Source: Eubacteriales bacterium (lineage in GTDB: Bacteria; Bacillota; Clostridia; Lachnospirales; Lachnospiraceae). From it: 37,630 nt of DNA. Shown piece by piece: positions 1-8,186 of this stretch (its first letter is position 1; every line of letters starts with the position of its first letter). Where the stretch lies: NCBI GenBank assembly GCA_030526715.1, contig JAUNCG010000021.1, positions 1-37,630 on the forward strand, given 5' to 3'. The position numbers and the translations under genes were made by a program. The notes under the pieces were generated by a model, which saw only the letters and a program-made list of their open reading frames with translations, did no database searches and was not told the DNA's origin.

Positions 1-11
1 ACCGATTATTA

Positions 12-40
12 TTGCACTTTCGACAAAAGAATGTTAGAAT
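12..40 (+). promoter_or_regulatory. Probable promoter of the first gene
   Basis: A -35-like TTGCAC (12-17) is followed after 17 bases by TAGAAT (35-40). A TG dinucleotide one base before the -10 makes it an extended -10. The -35 matches consensus only at TTG. The gene start at 71 lies about 30 bases downstream with a GGGAGG ribosome site at 59-64. Confidence 0.45.
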
Positions 41-70
41 GTAAAAAGTTAATTTTAAGGGAGGAAAGAA

Positions 71-514
71 ATGTCAATTGCAAACATACTTATTATCATC
101 TTAATTATTCTAATTGCCGTGCTTGCGGGACTTTATTTCTTTGGAAGACGTCTTCAAAAGCGCCAGAACGAACAGCAGGCACAGATGGAGGCTGCAAAAC
201 AGACGGTCTCCATGCTGGTCATCGATAAAAAGATGCTGAGGTTAAAGGATTCCGGTCTTCCTCAGATGGTCATTGATCAGACTCCGAAGCTTATGCGTCG
301 TTCCAAGATGCCCATCGTCAAAGCCAAGATTGGACCGAGAGTCATGACCTTGGTAGCAGATGCGAATGTCTTTGATCTGATTCCGGTAAAGAAAGAAGTC
401 AAGGCCACGGTCAGCGGTATCTATATTACCGCAGTCAAGGGTGTGCGCGGGCCGCTGGAGGCTCCGACTCCAAAGAAAAAGGGATTGTTCGCCCGTTTTC
501 GGAAAAATAAGTAG
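71..514 (+). CDS. Small membrane-anchored protein, function unknown
   Basis: The 147-residue product begins with a single hydrophobic segment (about residues 3-25, rich in Ile and Leu) followed at once by basic residues, so it is probably held in the cytoplasmic membrane with the body inside. The rest is a soluble stretch of about 110 residues with alternating hydrophobic and charged positions and a very basic end (KKKGLFARFRKNK). It has no cysteine and no catalytic motif that I can recognise. A GGGAGG site sits 6 bases before the ATG, its own promoter is likely upstream, and a strong hairpin terminator follows, so it looks like a single-gene transcript. I do not recognise the family beyond the general look of a conserved clostridial hypothetical protein. 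Confidence 0.8.
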   Translation: MSIANILIIILIILIAVLAGLYFFGRRLQKRQNEQQAQMEAAKQTVSMLVIDKKMLRLKDSGLPQMVIDQTPKLMRRSKMPIVKAKIGPRVMTLVADANVFDLIPVKKEVKATVSGIYITAVKGVRGPLEAPTPKKKGLFARFRKNK

Positions 515-547
515 CATAACAGGTATTTTAATGATGCTTTAAGACAA

Positions 548-589
548 ATATGTCGCAGGAGAACACAAGGCTCCTGCGACATATTTTTT
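548..589 (+). terminator. Intrinsic terminator after the first gene
   Basis: A 14-bp perfect stem (548-561 with 571-584) with a 9-base loop runs into TTTTTT (584-589) on plus. It ends the 71-514 transcript. The same stem could also stop the minus-strand GGDEF transcript, but the T tract on that side is poor. Confidence 0.88.
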
Positions 590-603
590 GCTACATATTC
601 AGA

Positions 604-1680
604 TCAGCTAAATCGGATCACCCGGTTTTTGCCGGATTCCTTTGCTTTATATACGGCGGTATCCGCTTCCAAAAACAACGCCTCATAGTTTTTTCTCTGC
701 TGTGCGTTGCTCACAGAATATCCTATACATACGGTCACGATTCCATTTACACTCTTTATGTGCCTCAGCTGTAAATCTTCTACTTCTCTGCGAATCCTTT
801 CGCAGATCTCTCCCACGGCAATAGCGGTCTGATTTTTCACAAGACCGACAAACTCTTCCCCGCCATAACGATACACATCAAAAGACGCACTCTGTCCCAC
901 CGTACGAAGTAACCGGCTGATCGCCTTAAGACATTCATCTCCCTGCAAATGTCCGTAGGTATCATTATAATCCTTAAAATAGTCTATATCCAGTACAAAC
1001 AGACCGATATCTCCTGTATACTCACTCTCCAGTGCCTTCACATCCTCAAACAGCTTTCTTCTGTTACATACACCGGTCAGTGTATCTGTTCGTTCCTCAA
1101 TATAGGCGATTCGTTTCAACTCATAATTCTCAAGAATGGCTTTGCGTTCCACCTGCCCGAGAATTAACGCCACCAAGCTTGCCAGAACAATGTTGATGCA
1201 TTCCTCACCTCTGATAAATGCAGGCTTGATCGGCATGGCGATCAGCATGTAAAGGATCGCCGAACACATTTGTATACCGGTCACATAAATACTTTTCATT
1301 GGCAAAAATAATGGAATGATAAACAAAATACAGATTTCCATCGTGCTTGGCATTCCCGGCGTATAATACGAATTTTTAACCGCTTCATATGCCGTCAGTG
1401 TAATAGCGATCAGAAAATAGGTGAACTGCGGACGTTTCCAGAGTCGGTAGAACAGCTCTATTACCAGAAGAATCACACTAATCGTTAAATAGGCAGGTCT
1501 TCTCTGTGTCAGACTGTCTGTAAAAAAGGATAATCCCCATTGCAAAATCGTTACGAGCGGCAGAACCGTTACCAGAATCAATACCAGACGCTCTCGCAGA
1601 GTGTCCAGCTCTGCCTGATTATTTAATAATCTTTGCTTTTCTTTCTCTGTGTTCTGCTTAATGCTTCGTATCCACCACAT
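604..1680 (-). CDS. Membrane GGDEF domain protein, probable diguanylate cyclase
   Basis: The product (358 residues from the ATG at 1680) has an N-terminal half of several hydrophobic segments (about residues 25-185), probably five or six membrane passes acting as a sensor, then a GGDEF domain to the C-terminus. The active loop is GGEEF (near residue 272) preceded by RY, and the upstream DIDYFKDYND block, which holds metal- and substrate-binding residues of the family, is present. This predicts synthesis of cyclic di-GMP from two GTP. The usual inhibitory RxxD site just before the loop is not seen (the segment reads SASFD). The GTG three codons upstream lies only 2 bases from the GAGG site, so the ATG is preferred. 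It follows pyrD by 60 bases; no clear own promoter was found, so read-through from pyrD is possible. Confidence 0.9.
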   Translation of the reverse strand: MWWIRSIKQNTEKEKQRLLNNQAELDTLRERLVLILVTVLPLVTILQWGLSFFTDSLTQRRPAYLTISVILLVIELFYRLWKRPQFTYFLIAITLTAYEAVKNSYYTPGMPSTMEICILFIIPLFLPMKSIYVTGIQMCSAILYMLIAMPIKPAFIRGEECINIVLASLVALILGQVERKAILENYELKRIAYIEERTDTLTGVCNRRKLFEDVKALESEYTGDIGLFVLDIDYFKDYNDTYGHLQGDECLKAISRLLRTVGQSASFDVYRYGGEEFVGLVKNQTAIAVGEICERIRREVEDLQLRHIKSVNGIVTVCIGYSVSNAQQRKNYEALFLEADTAVYKAKESGKNRVIRFS

Positions 1681-1740
1681 GCCAGCCACGACCTCTTTCT
1701 TTTCCGTTTAAGTTCTGATACTTTGCTTCATTTAGTCATA

Positions 1741-2646
1741 CTATATGATTCCTCTGATCTCGTCAATACTCTCGTAGCCATTCTCCTCAAGATATTTTTC
1801 CATACCTTCTATAATATCCATACTGATATCGGGCTTCATAAAGGTAGCCGTACCTACCTGAATCACCGTGGCACCCGCCATGATGAACTCTACCGCATCC
1901 TGCCATGTAGTGATACCGCCGAGTCCCATTACGGGAATAGATACACTGTGTGCCACCTGATGTACCATACGCAGAGCGATCGGCTTGATCGCAGGTCCGG
2001 AAAGTCCTGCATAAACATTGTGAAATACCGGAGCTTTTTTCTTCAGATCAATGGCCATCCCCAAAAATGTGTTTGTCAAGGAAACGCCGTCCGCGCCCTC
2101 TTCCTCGCACATTCCGGCCAAAGAAACAATATTCTCCGCATTCGGTGAAAGCTTTACCACCAGCTTATGCTTGCAGATTCCACGGATTTCCCGCACGATC
2201 TCTCTTGCAACCTCCGTCTTAGTTCCAAAATTCATTCCTCCCGCCTTGACGTTCGGACAGGAGATATTCAGCTCCACCAGATCCAGCTGTACTTTGTTCA
2301 GCTTCTCGGCCCCGCTGATGTAATCCTCCATAGAATGACCGCCAAGATTCACAATATTTACCAGATCTTTTCCGTTGATCCAGTTCAGATCCTTCTCCAC
2401 AAAGGCATCAATACCGGGATTTTCCAGACCAACGCTGTTCATGATTCCACTCGCTGTCTCCCAGATACGGATACCGTCATTCCCTGCTACCGGATGCTCC
2501 AGCAGTCCCTTCGAACAAAGTCCTCCAAGTCGCTCGATGTCAAAATATTCGTTCAGCTCCCGGCCGAAGCCGCAGGTACCGGAGGCCAGAACTACGGGGT
2601 TTTTAAATGCTATGCCTGCAAAGCTTGTCTTTAATCTATCACTCAT
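1741..2646 (-). CDS. pyrD: Dihydroorotate dehydrogenase B, catalytic subunit
   Basis: This is the FMN-containing subunit of class 1B dihydroorotate dehydrogenase, which oxidises dihydroorotate to orotate in UMP synthesis. The 301 residues match the family length. N-terminal [14 protein letters not shown], the central NISCPNVK with its catalytic cysteine (typical of class 1B), VKLSPN and the C-terminal [20 protein letters not shown] phosphate-binding stretch are all visible. The open frame continues to 2775, but the ATG at 2646 has a GAGG site 8-9 bases upstream and gives the expected start [11 protein letters not shown]. It overlaps the end of pyrK by 8 bases, so the two subunits are likely translationally coupled and assemble as a heterotetramer that passes electrons to NAD. 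Confidence 0.96.
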   Translation of the reverse strand: MSDRLKTSFAGIAFKNPVVLASGTCGFGRELNEYFDIERLGGLCSKGLLEHPVAGNDGIRIWETASGIMNSVGLENPGIDAFVEKDLNWINGKDLVNIVNLGGHSMEDYISGAEKLNKVQLDLVELNISCPNVKAGGMNFGTKTEVAREIVREIRGICKHKLVVKLSPNAENIVSLAGMCEEEGADGVSLTNTFLGMAIDLKKKAPVFHNVYAGLSGPAIKPIALRMVHQVAHSVSIPVMGLGGITTWQDAVEFIMAGATVIQVGTATFMKPDISMDIIEGMEKYLEENGYESIDEIRGII

Positions 2647-3358
2647 TTCCAAATACCTCACTTCCCGGGAACACGGGTCCATCCTTGCAGACCTTTCGAT
2701 TGCCCTTGCTTGTCTTACAGGTACATACGAGACATGCGCCGATGCCGCACGCCATACGGTTTTCCATAGAAACATACAGTGGATGACGATAGCCTACACG
2801 GACGCATTTCTCGTAGAGAACCTTCATCATGATCGTAGGTCCGCAGGTGACGATCATGTCATATGCCGTCGGATCGATGTCATCCGTCACAAAGCCGCCC
2901 ACATTCACCGTCAACTTATCGGCTGCGTTTTGAAATTCTTCTATCAAAATGGGCTCACCGCTGAAGCCAAGGTAAATATCCACCTGTGCCTGCGGCTCCG
3001 CCTTCTTATAGGTCTTTGCTGCCAGATACAACGGAGCGATACCTACTCCGCCACCCACCAGTGCAATCCTCTTTTTGCCTTCAGCCTCCGGGAAACCGTT
3101 GCCGTGAGCTCCGTCCAGTGTGATCTCATCTCCTGCCTTCAGTTTTGACAGAAGCTCTGTTCCCTGTCCCACTACCTTATATAGAAAGCTTACGCTCTTC
3201 TCATCCGCATCATAGACGCTGATGGGTCTGCTCAATACCGGGAAATACTTCCAAGCCCGCAGCATATAGAACTGCCCCATATGTGCGTTATTATCATGCT
3301 CTACCCTCATCAGAAAAAAGTCCTGTCCAAGACTTCTGTTCTCCAGTATTTTGCTCAT
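2639..3358 (-). CDS. pyrK: Dihydroorotate dehydrogenase B, electron transfer subunit
   Basis: PyrK (239 residues) carries FAD and a 2Fe-2S cluster and moves electrons from PyrD to NAD. The N-terminal part is a ferredoxin-reductase-type FAD domain (RPISVYDAD), the middle holds the NAD-binding GGGVGIAPL, and the C-terminal part has the cluster ligands in CGIGACLVC plus a fourth cysteine in RKVC. An AGGAGG site lies 6 bases before the ATG. Its presence next to pyrD fixes the dehydrogenase type as 1B, which is NAD-linked and common in Firmicutes. It lies 63 bases after pyrC in the same direction. Confidence 0.96.
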   Translation of the reverse strand: MSKILENRSLGQDFFLMRVEHDNNAHMGQFYMLRAWKYFPVLSRPISVYDADEKSVSFLYKVVGQGTELLSKLKAGDEITLDGAHGNGFPEAEGKKRIALVGGGVGIAPLYLAAKTYKKAEPQAQVDIYLGFSGEPILIEEFQNAADKLTVNVGGFVTDDIDPTAYDMIVTCGPTIMMKVLYEKCVRVGYRHPLYVSMENRMACGIGACLVCTCKTSKGNRKVCKDGPVFPGSEVFGNE

Positions 3359-3421
3359 CTCGTTCCTCCTTGCGCTCTTTATCCTTCATCCTCAAACATA
3401 TCCCTGATGCTTTCGAACCCC

Positions 3422-4690
3422 TTATCTTTGAAATACAATCTCTCCATTACATATGGTATATTTTACTCTTCCGACCAGTTTCCATCCGATAAATGGGGAA
3501 TTATTCGCCTTAGAGACAAAATCGTCCGTCACCGTCCACTGCTCTTTTTCATCAAAAATCACAAGATCTGCCGGCCCGCCAACCCGCAATTCTCCCGCAT
3601 CCAGCTTATACAGCTTCGCCGGATTTACCGTCATTTTCTCCAGAAGCTGCGGCAGCGTCAGATATCCGGGTCGTACCAGCTGCGTAATCCCCAGCGCCAG
3701 CGCCGTTTCCAGTCCGATCATGCCGCTGGGCGCCTCCTTGATATCTCCAGCCTTCTCCTCCCGACTGTGAGGGGCATGATCTGTAGCAATCAGATCTAAG
3801 GTACCATCCTGTAGTCCCCGAATCAGCGCCTGTCGGTCTTCCTCTGTGCGAAGAGGCGGATTCACTCTCGCAAGGCTCCCCTTTTCCAGTACCAGCTCCT
3901 CTGTGGCAGAGAAATGCTGTGGCGTTACTTCACCATGTACATCTGCTCCTGCTGCCTTTGCCCGACGCACCAGCTCCACCGTCTCCTTGGCACTGATATG
4001 CTGTATATCCACCTTTGCTCCTGTTTCCAACGCCAACGCACAATCACGCTCTACCATAGTATATTCCGATGCGGACGGGGCTCCGCCGTATCCAAGCTGC
4101 TCTGCCACGCTTCCCTGATGTACCCCCGGACGAAGGATCATGGACGGATCCTCCTCGTGGAGACTGATAGGAAGATCCATCGCACGAAGCTTCCTCATGG
4201 CCTCTCTCACGATTTCCCGATCCTGCAGCGGAATCCCGTCATCTGTAAATCCTACGGCTCCGCAGGTCCGCAGTCTCTCAAAATCTGTCAGCTCTTTCCC
4301 GTGAAATCCCTTCGTGACAGCTGCCGCTGTGTAGACATGAATTCCGGCCTGTTTTGCCTTTTCCACAATATAAGAGACTGTCTCTTCATTGTCCGCCACC
4401 GGTTTTGTGTTCGCCATGCATACCACACTGGTATACCCTCCCGCAGCCGCTGCCGCAGAACCGGTAAGGATATCTTCTTTGTAAGTCAATCCCGGATCCC
4501 GAAAATGAACGTGTACATCCACCAGTCCCGGTGCAGCGACCAGTCCGCTGCCATCTATGATCTGATCGTCCGCATTGGGCAAAGCACGATCTCCCAGCGA
4601 CTGAATTATGCCGCCCTCGATCGTCAGATCTCCGACCCTATCCATACCTGACACCGGATCCAGAATACGGATATTCTTTATTATTAACAT
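3422..4690 (-). CDS. pyrC: Dihydroorotase
   Basis: Dihydroorotase closes carbamoyl aspartate to dihydroorotate, the step before PyrDK. The 422-residue length and the metal-binding HVHFRDPG (His60 and His62) near the N-terminus, QHISAKET in the middle and ATDHAPHS near the C-terminus place it in the amidohydrolase superfamily, class I (allantoinase-like) dihydroorotases. The frame extends three codons to a GTG at 4699, but that GTG sits one base from GGAGG; the ATG at 4690 has AGGAG at 8 bases and is chosen. It heads the operon pyrC-pyrK-pyrD. The other UMP genes (pyrB, pyrE, pyrF) are not in the window. Confidence 0.95.
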   Translation of the reverse strand: MLIIKNIRILDPVSGMDRVGDLTIEGGIIQSLGDRALPNADDQIIDGSGLVAAPGLVDVHVHFRDPGLTYKEDILTGSAAAAAGGYTSVVCMANTKPVADNEETVSYIVEKAKQAGIHVYTAAAVTKGFHGKELTDFERLRTCGAVGFTDDGIPLQDREIVREAMRKLRAMDLPISLHEEDPSMILRPGVHQGSVAEQLGYGGAPSASEYTMVERDCALALETGAKVDIQHISAKETVELVRRAKAAGADVHGEVTPQHFSATEELVLEKGSLARVNPPLRTEEDRQALIRGLQDGTLDLIATDHAPHSREEKAGDIKEAPSGMIGLETALALGITQLVRPGYLTLPQLLEKMTVNPAKLYKLDAGELRVGGPADLVIFDEKEQWTVTDDFVSKANNSPFIGWKLVGRVKYTICNGEIVFQR

Positions 4691-4723
4691 AGCATCCACT
4701 CCTCCGGAATAATTTTTATTGCT

Positions 4724-4732
4724 ATCATATCA
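4724..4732 (-). promoter_or_regulatory. Candidate extended -10 promoter of pyrCKD
   Basis: Reading minus, TGATATGAT gives a TATGAT -10 (4729-4724) with a TG one base upstream. No good -35 hexamer lies at 16-18 bases. The site is about 34 bases before the pyrC ATG. No PyrR-type attenuator or antiterminator structure was recognised in the 200-base gap between pyrC and the liv operon. Confidence 0.35.
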
Positions 4733-4802
4733 CATTTTTTCATAATGCGATATATACATGTGCAACTTCAAATATTTTCATGTACAAATCCACAACTTTT
4801 CC

Positions 4803-4830
4803 TTGTAATTTTGAAATTCTCTGTTATAAT
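4803..4830 (+). promoter_or_regulatory. Promoter of the liv operon
   Basis: TTGTAA (4803-4808), a 16-base spacer and a perfect TATAAT (4825-4830), with TG one base ahead of the -10. This leaves a leader of about 70 bases before the binding-protein ATG. Confidence 0.65.
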
Positions 4831-4903
4831 AGTGACAAGATTGTTTTTGTGGTAAAGACATTTGTTTTCTCCGCAAAGGCGTTAAAATGAAGGAGGAGAA
4901 AAA

Positions 4904-6082
4904 ATGAATTTTAAAAAAGTATGTACCATGGCAGCAGCAGCCTGCATGACCGTTGGCATGATCGGAAGCGCGGTTTCCGCAGAGGATGTGATCAAGATCG
5001 GTATCTTTGAGCCGCAGACAGGTGAGAACGGCGGCGGCGGTATTCAGGAAATTCAGGGTGCCCGTTATGCTAATGAAATCCGCCCGACGGTTACCATCGA
5101 CGGTGTGGAATATCAGGTAGAGCTGGATGAGGTAGACAATAAATCCGATAAGACCGAAGCTGTTACCGCTGCTCAGAAGCTGGTAGCTGACGGCGTGGTA
5201 GGCGTACTTGGTTCCTACGGTTCCGGTGTTTCCATCGCTGCCGGTCCGATCTTCGCGGATGCAAGCATTCCGGCCATCGGCGTTTCCTGCACCAACCCGC
5301 AGGTTACTTCCGGATGCGAGTGGTATTTCCGTACCTGTTTCCTTGATCCGTTTCAGGGCAGCGTAATGGCACAGTATGCATTCGATGAGGGATATACCAA
5401 GGCTGCTGTGATCGAGCAGCTTGGAGACGACTATTCCACCGGTCTTGCCGCTTATTTCGTAAAGAAATTTAAGGAGCTTGGCGGAGAGATCGTAACCGAT
5501 CAGCAGTTCCAGACAAATCAGTCTGATTTTAAGGCGATTCTGACAGAGGTGAAGGCTGCCGGTGCAGAGTGTATTTTCGCTCCGACCTCCATCACGACTG
5601 CGCCGCTGGTGATCAAGCAGGCGCGTGAGCTGGGTATTGAAGCTGCCTTCATGGCCGGTGACACATGGTATAACACCACCATTATCGACAATGCCGGTCA
5701 GGAATACGCAGAAGGCATGGTATGCTCCACGTTCTTTGATGAGGCTGACGATTCTAATGAGGTTGCCGTTGAATTTGTAAAAGGCTACAAAGAATGGCTC
5801 AATGCGGACAGCGCAAGAATCGACAGAAACGGCGGCAACGACTCTATCGTTGGTAACACCGCTCTGTGCTTTGACGCATACAACACCATGCTGGATGCCA
5901 TTGAGGCCGCTCAGTCAACCGAGGGTGAGGCTGTCAAGGCAACGCTTCAGGAGGTAGAGCATGTAGGCGTTACCGGCAACATCAAGTTTGATGCCATCGG
6001 CGATGCTGAAAAGGATACCGCATATATCGATATTGTAAAAGATGGAAAATTTGAGTTCCTGAAGACCGTAACCGTTCAGTAA
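4904..6082 (+). CDS. livJ: Branched-chain amino acid ABC transporter, substrate-binding protein
   Basis: The 392-residue product is a periplasmic-binding-protein type 1 fold of the LivJ/LivK (Peripla_BP_6) family: after the signal peptide come KIGIFEPQTGENG, a VLGSYGSG ligand loop and the two-lobe pattern of the family. It should capture Leu/Ile/Val or a related amino acid outside the membrane and deliver it to LivHM. The export signal (residues 1-26, KK then a hydrophobic core ending AVSA before EDV) looks like a signal peptidase I site; the only nearby cysteine is in AAAC, a poor lipobox. Most Gram-positive homologues are lipoproteins, so anchoring here is unclear. An AGGAGG site precedes the ATG. 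The gene is first in the operon and separated from livH by a hairpin. Confidence 0.93.
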   Translation: MNFKKVCTMAAAACMTVGMIGSAVSAEDVIKIGIFEPQTGENGGGGIQEIQGARYANEIRPTVTIDGVEYQVELDEVDNKSDKTEAVTAAQKLVADGVVGVLGSYGSGVSIAAGPIFADASIPAIGVSCTNPQVTSGCEWYFRTCFLDPFQGSVMAQYAFDEGYTKAAVIEQLGDDYSTGLAAYFVKKFKELGGEIVTDQQFQTNQSDFKAILTEVKAAGAECIFAPTSITTAPLVIKQARELGIEAAFMAGDTWYNTTIIDNAGQEYAEGMVCSTFFDEADDSNEVAVEFVKGYKEWLNADSARIDRNGGNDSIVGNTALCFDAYNTMLDAIEAAQSTEGEAVKATLQEVEHVGVTGNIKFDAIGDAEKDTAYIDIVKDGKFEFLKTVTVQ

Positions 6083-6100
6083 TCAAAGTCTTATATTTCA

Positions 6101-6129
6101 GAGGGCGAAGCGTTCCTTCGCCCTCATTT
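6101..6129 (+). terminator. Hairpin between binding protein and permease genes, probable partial terminator
   Basis: A 10-bp GC-rich perfect stem (6101-6110 with 6116-6125) with a 5-base loop is followed only by ATTTTG. The short T run suggests incomplete termination or protection of the upstream mRNA end. This fits the common need for more binding protein than membrane subunits. Confidence 0.65.
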
Positions 6130-6209
6130 TGTGATTCAACGCAGCAGAATATCCGCATGAAACATGCTCTGCCTGCGTTAAAAATTTTCAACTTCAAGGA
6201 GGCCCGTAC

Positions 6210-7091
6210 ATGAGTATCACTACACTCATACAGCATTTACTTACCGGAATTTCTCTGGGCGGCGCATATGCATTGATCGCTATCGGCTACACCATGGTAT
6301 ATGGTATCCTGCGTCTGATCAACTTCGCTCACGGAGATATCTTCATGATGGCCGGTTATTTTATGATTTTTGCCATGGCATCTTTTCCATGGTTTATCTC
6401 TATCCCCGTCGTACTGTTGGGAACGGTACTGCTCGGCGTTCTTATCGAGAAAGCAGCCTACAAGCCTCTGCGCTCTGCTCCCCGTATGTCCATCATGATC
6501 TCAGCGATCGGTGTCAGCTACCTGCTGCAGAATCTGGCGACCTATCTTTTCACCGCTCTGCCCAAATCCTATCCGGAGATTACTTTCCTGAAAAAGATTT
6601 TCCAGTTCGGTGATATTTCCGCGTCTCTGGTCACCCTTATCACACCGGTGCTGACGGTATTGCTGGTCATTTTGCTGATCCAGCTCATCAATCATACCAA
6701 GGTCGGTATGGCTATGCGCGCGGTTTCCAAGGATACGGAGACTGCACGCCTGATGGGTATCAAGGTGGATTCCACCATATCCATGACCTTTGTAATAGGA
6801 AGCTTTCTGGCTGCTATCGGTTCTATTTTGTACTTTACGGATCGTATGACCGTCTACCCCTATTCCGGTTCTCTTCCGGGACTGAAATGCTTCGTTGCAG
6901 CGGTACTCGGCGGTATCGGCTCCATTCCCGGTGCTGTGGTTGGCGGCTTCATCATAGGTATCTGCGAGACCTTGCTGGTAGCTTTTGGATACTCCACCTA
7001 CTCCGACGCGTTTACGTTCCTGCTGCTGATCATTATTCTTCTGGTTCGTCCCACCGGTATTTTTGGTGAAGCGACGACCGATAAAGTCTAG
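6210..7091 (+). CDS. livH: Branched-chain amino acid ABC transporter, permease LivH
   Basis: An integral membrane subunit of 293 residues with about eight hydrophobic segments. The N-terminal GISLGGAYALIAIGYTMVYGIL and RLINFAHGD block is the hallmark of LivH permeases, and GIGSIPGAVVGG in the C-terminal half is the loop that contacts the ATPase. It forms the channel with LivM. An AAGGAGG site lies 7 bases before the ATG. Its TAG stop (7089-7091) abuts the GGAGG of livM, so translation of the two is probably coupled. Confidence 0.95.
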   Translation: MSITTLIQHLLTGISLGGAYALIAIGYTMVYGILRLINFAHGDIFMMAGYFMIFAMASFPWFISIPVVLLGTVLLGVLIEKAAYKPLRSAPRMSIMISAIGVSYLLQNLATYLFTALPKSYPEITFLKKIFQFGDISASLVTLITPVLTVLLVILLIQLINHTKVGMAMRAVSKDTETARLMGIKVDSTISMTFVIGSFLAAIGSILYFTDRMTVYPYSGSLPGLKCFVAAVLGGIGSIPGAVVGGFIIGICETLLVAFGYSTYSDAFTFLLLIIILLVRPTGIFGEATTDKV

Positions 7092-7103
7092 GAGGTGCGT
7101 AAC

Positions 7104-8186
7104 ATGAAGAAGAAAACAACCAGAGATATCGTACTCAGTGTGCTGCTGGCTGCCGCGGTGGGCGGATTTCTCGCCTATTTGCAGGCAGATACCTCCAGTC
7201 ACTCCTATGCTATTTCCATCATTGAGCGTTCTGCCATCTATGCCGTGGTTGCGGTCGCTATGAATCTGCTGACCGGATTCACAGGACTGTTCTCTCTTGG
7301 ACAGGCGGGATTTATGGCGCTGGGCGCTTACACCACCGCGATTCTTACCATCCCGGTAGAAGTACGTGCGAACGTATATTATGTGAACGGCATCGCGCCG
7401 TGGCTGGAAAATATTCATCTTCCCATGATCCCGGCGCTGATCCTCGGAGGTCTGATGGCTGCTGCCTTCGCCGCACTGATCGGTATTCCGATCCTGCGTC
7501 TGAAGAGTGACTATCTGGCTATCGCCACTCTTGGCTTTGCGGAGATCATCCGTGCATTTCTGGCCGCTCCGATTCTGGAAACCGTCACCAACGGTTCCTT
7601 CGGCCTGAATAATATCCCGGCCTTCAAAAATATTTTTGAGCCGGTGATCATTGCAGCGATCTGTATTGCTTTGATGCTGCTCTTGATCAATTCCTCCTAC
7701 GGACGTGCATTTAAGGCCATCCGCGAGGATGACATCGCTGCGGAATCCATGGGTATCAATCTGTTCCATCACAAGGAACTGGCTTTTGTGATCTCCTCCT
7801 TTTTCACGGGAATTGCAGGAGGTCTGCTGGCTATCTACATGCGTTCCATTGATACTAAGACCTTTCAGGTCACCCTGACCTATAATATTTTGCTGATCGT
7901 AGTCCTTGGCGGTATCGGAAGCGTGACCGGATCCATCATCGGTTCCTTCCTGATCAACGGCGGTCAGGAGTGGCTGCGTTTCTTCGACGAGCCGCTCTCC
8001 ATCGCGGGCGTGGAAATTCCGCTGTTCCGTACCGGCTTCCGTATGGTCATCTATTCGATTCTGCTGATGATCGTGGTTCTTTTCTGGAGACGTGGTATTA
8101 TGGGTAATCACGAATTTACATGGGACGGCCTGTTCGGTCTGTTTCGACGAAAGAAGAAAAATAAATCTGCCGGAGGTGAGGCATAA
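7104..8186 (+). CDS. livM: Branched-chain amino acid ABC transporter, permease LivM
   Basis: The second membrane subunit (360 residues from the ATG at 7104). It shows the LivM pattern: MNLLTGFTGLFSLGQAGFM near residue 55, a conserved LRLKSDYLAIATLGFAEI segment, and the GGIGSVTGSIIG coupling loop. The frame can be opened at a GTG at 7095, but that codon overlaps the GGAGG at 7091-7095; the ATG is 8 bases after it and is preferred. The stop overlaps the livG ATG in TAATG, which suggests strict co-translation. The C-terminus is short and very basic (RRKKKNK). Confidence 0.94.
   Translation: MKKKTTRDIVLSVLLAAAVGGFLAYLQADTSSHSYAISIIERSAIYAVVAVAMNLLTGFTGLFSLGQAGFMALGAYTTAILTIPVEVRANVYYVNGIAPWLENIHLPMIPALILGGLMAAAFAALIGIPILRLKSDYLAIATLGFAEIIRAFLAAPILETVTNGSFGLNNIPAFKNIFEPVIIAAICIALMLLLINSSYGRAFKAIREDDIAAESMGINLFHHKELAFVISSFFTGIAGGLLAIYMRSIDTKTFQVTLTYNILLIVVLGGIGSVTGSIIGSFLINGGQEWLRFFDEPLSIAGVEIPLFRTGFRMVIYSILLMIVVLFWRRGIMGNHEFTWDGLFGLFRRKKKNKSAGGEA

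Noticed and set aside
2647..2775. N-terminal extension of PyrD by 43 residues
   Set aside because: It lies inside pyrK, has no ribosome site, and the ATG at 2646 gives the normal family start with a good Shine-Dalgarno.
6501..8111. A 536-residue open frame antisense to livH and livM
   Set aside because: It mirrors two well-defined permease genes, is full of His, Gln, Asp and Arg as expected from reverse-reading membrane codons, and has no recognisable domain.
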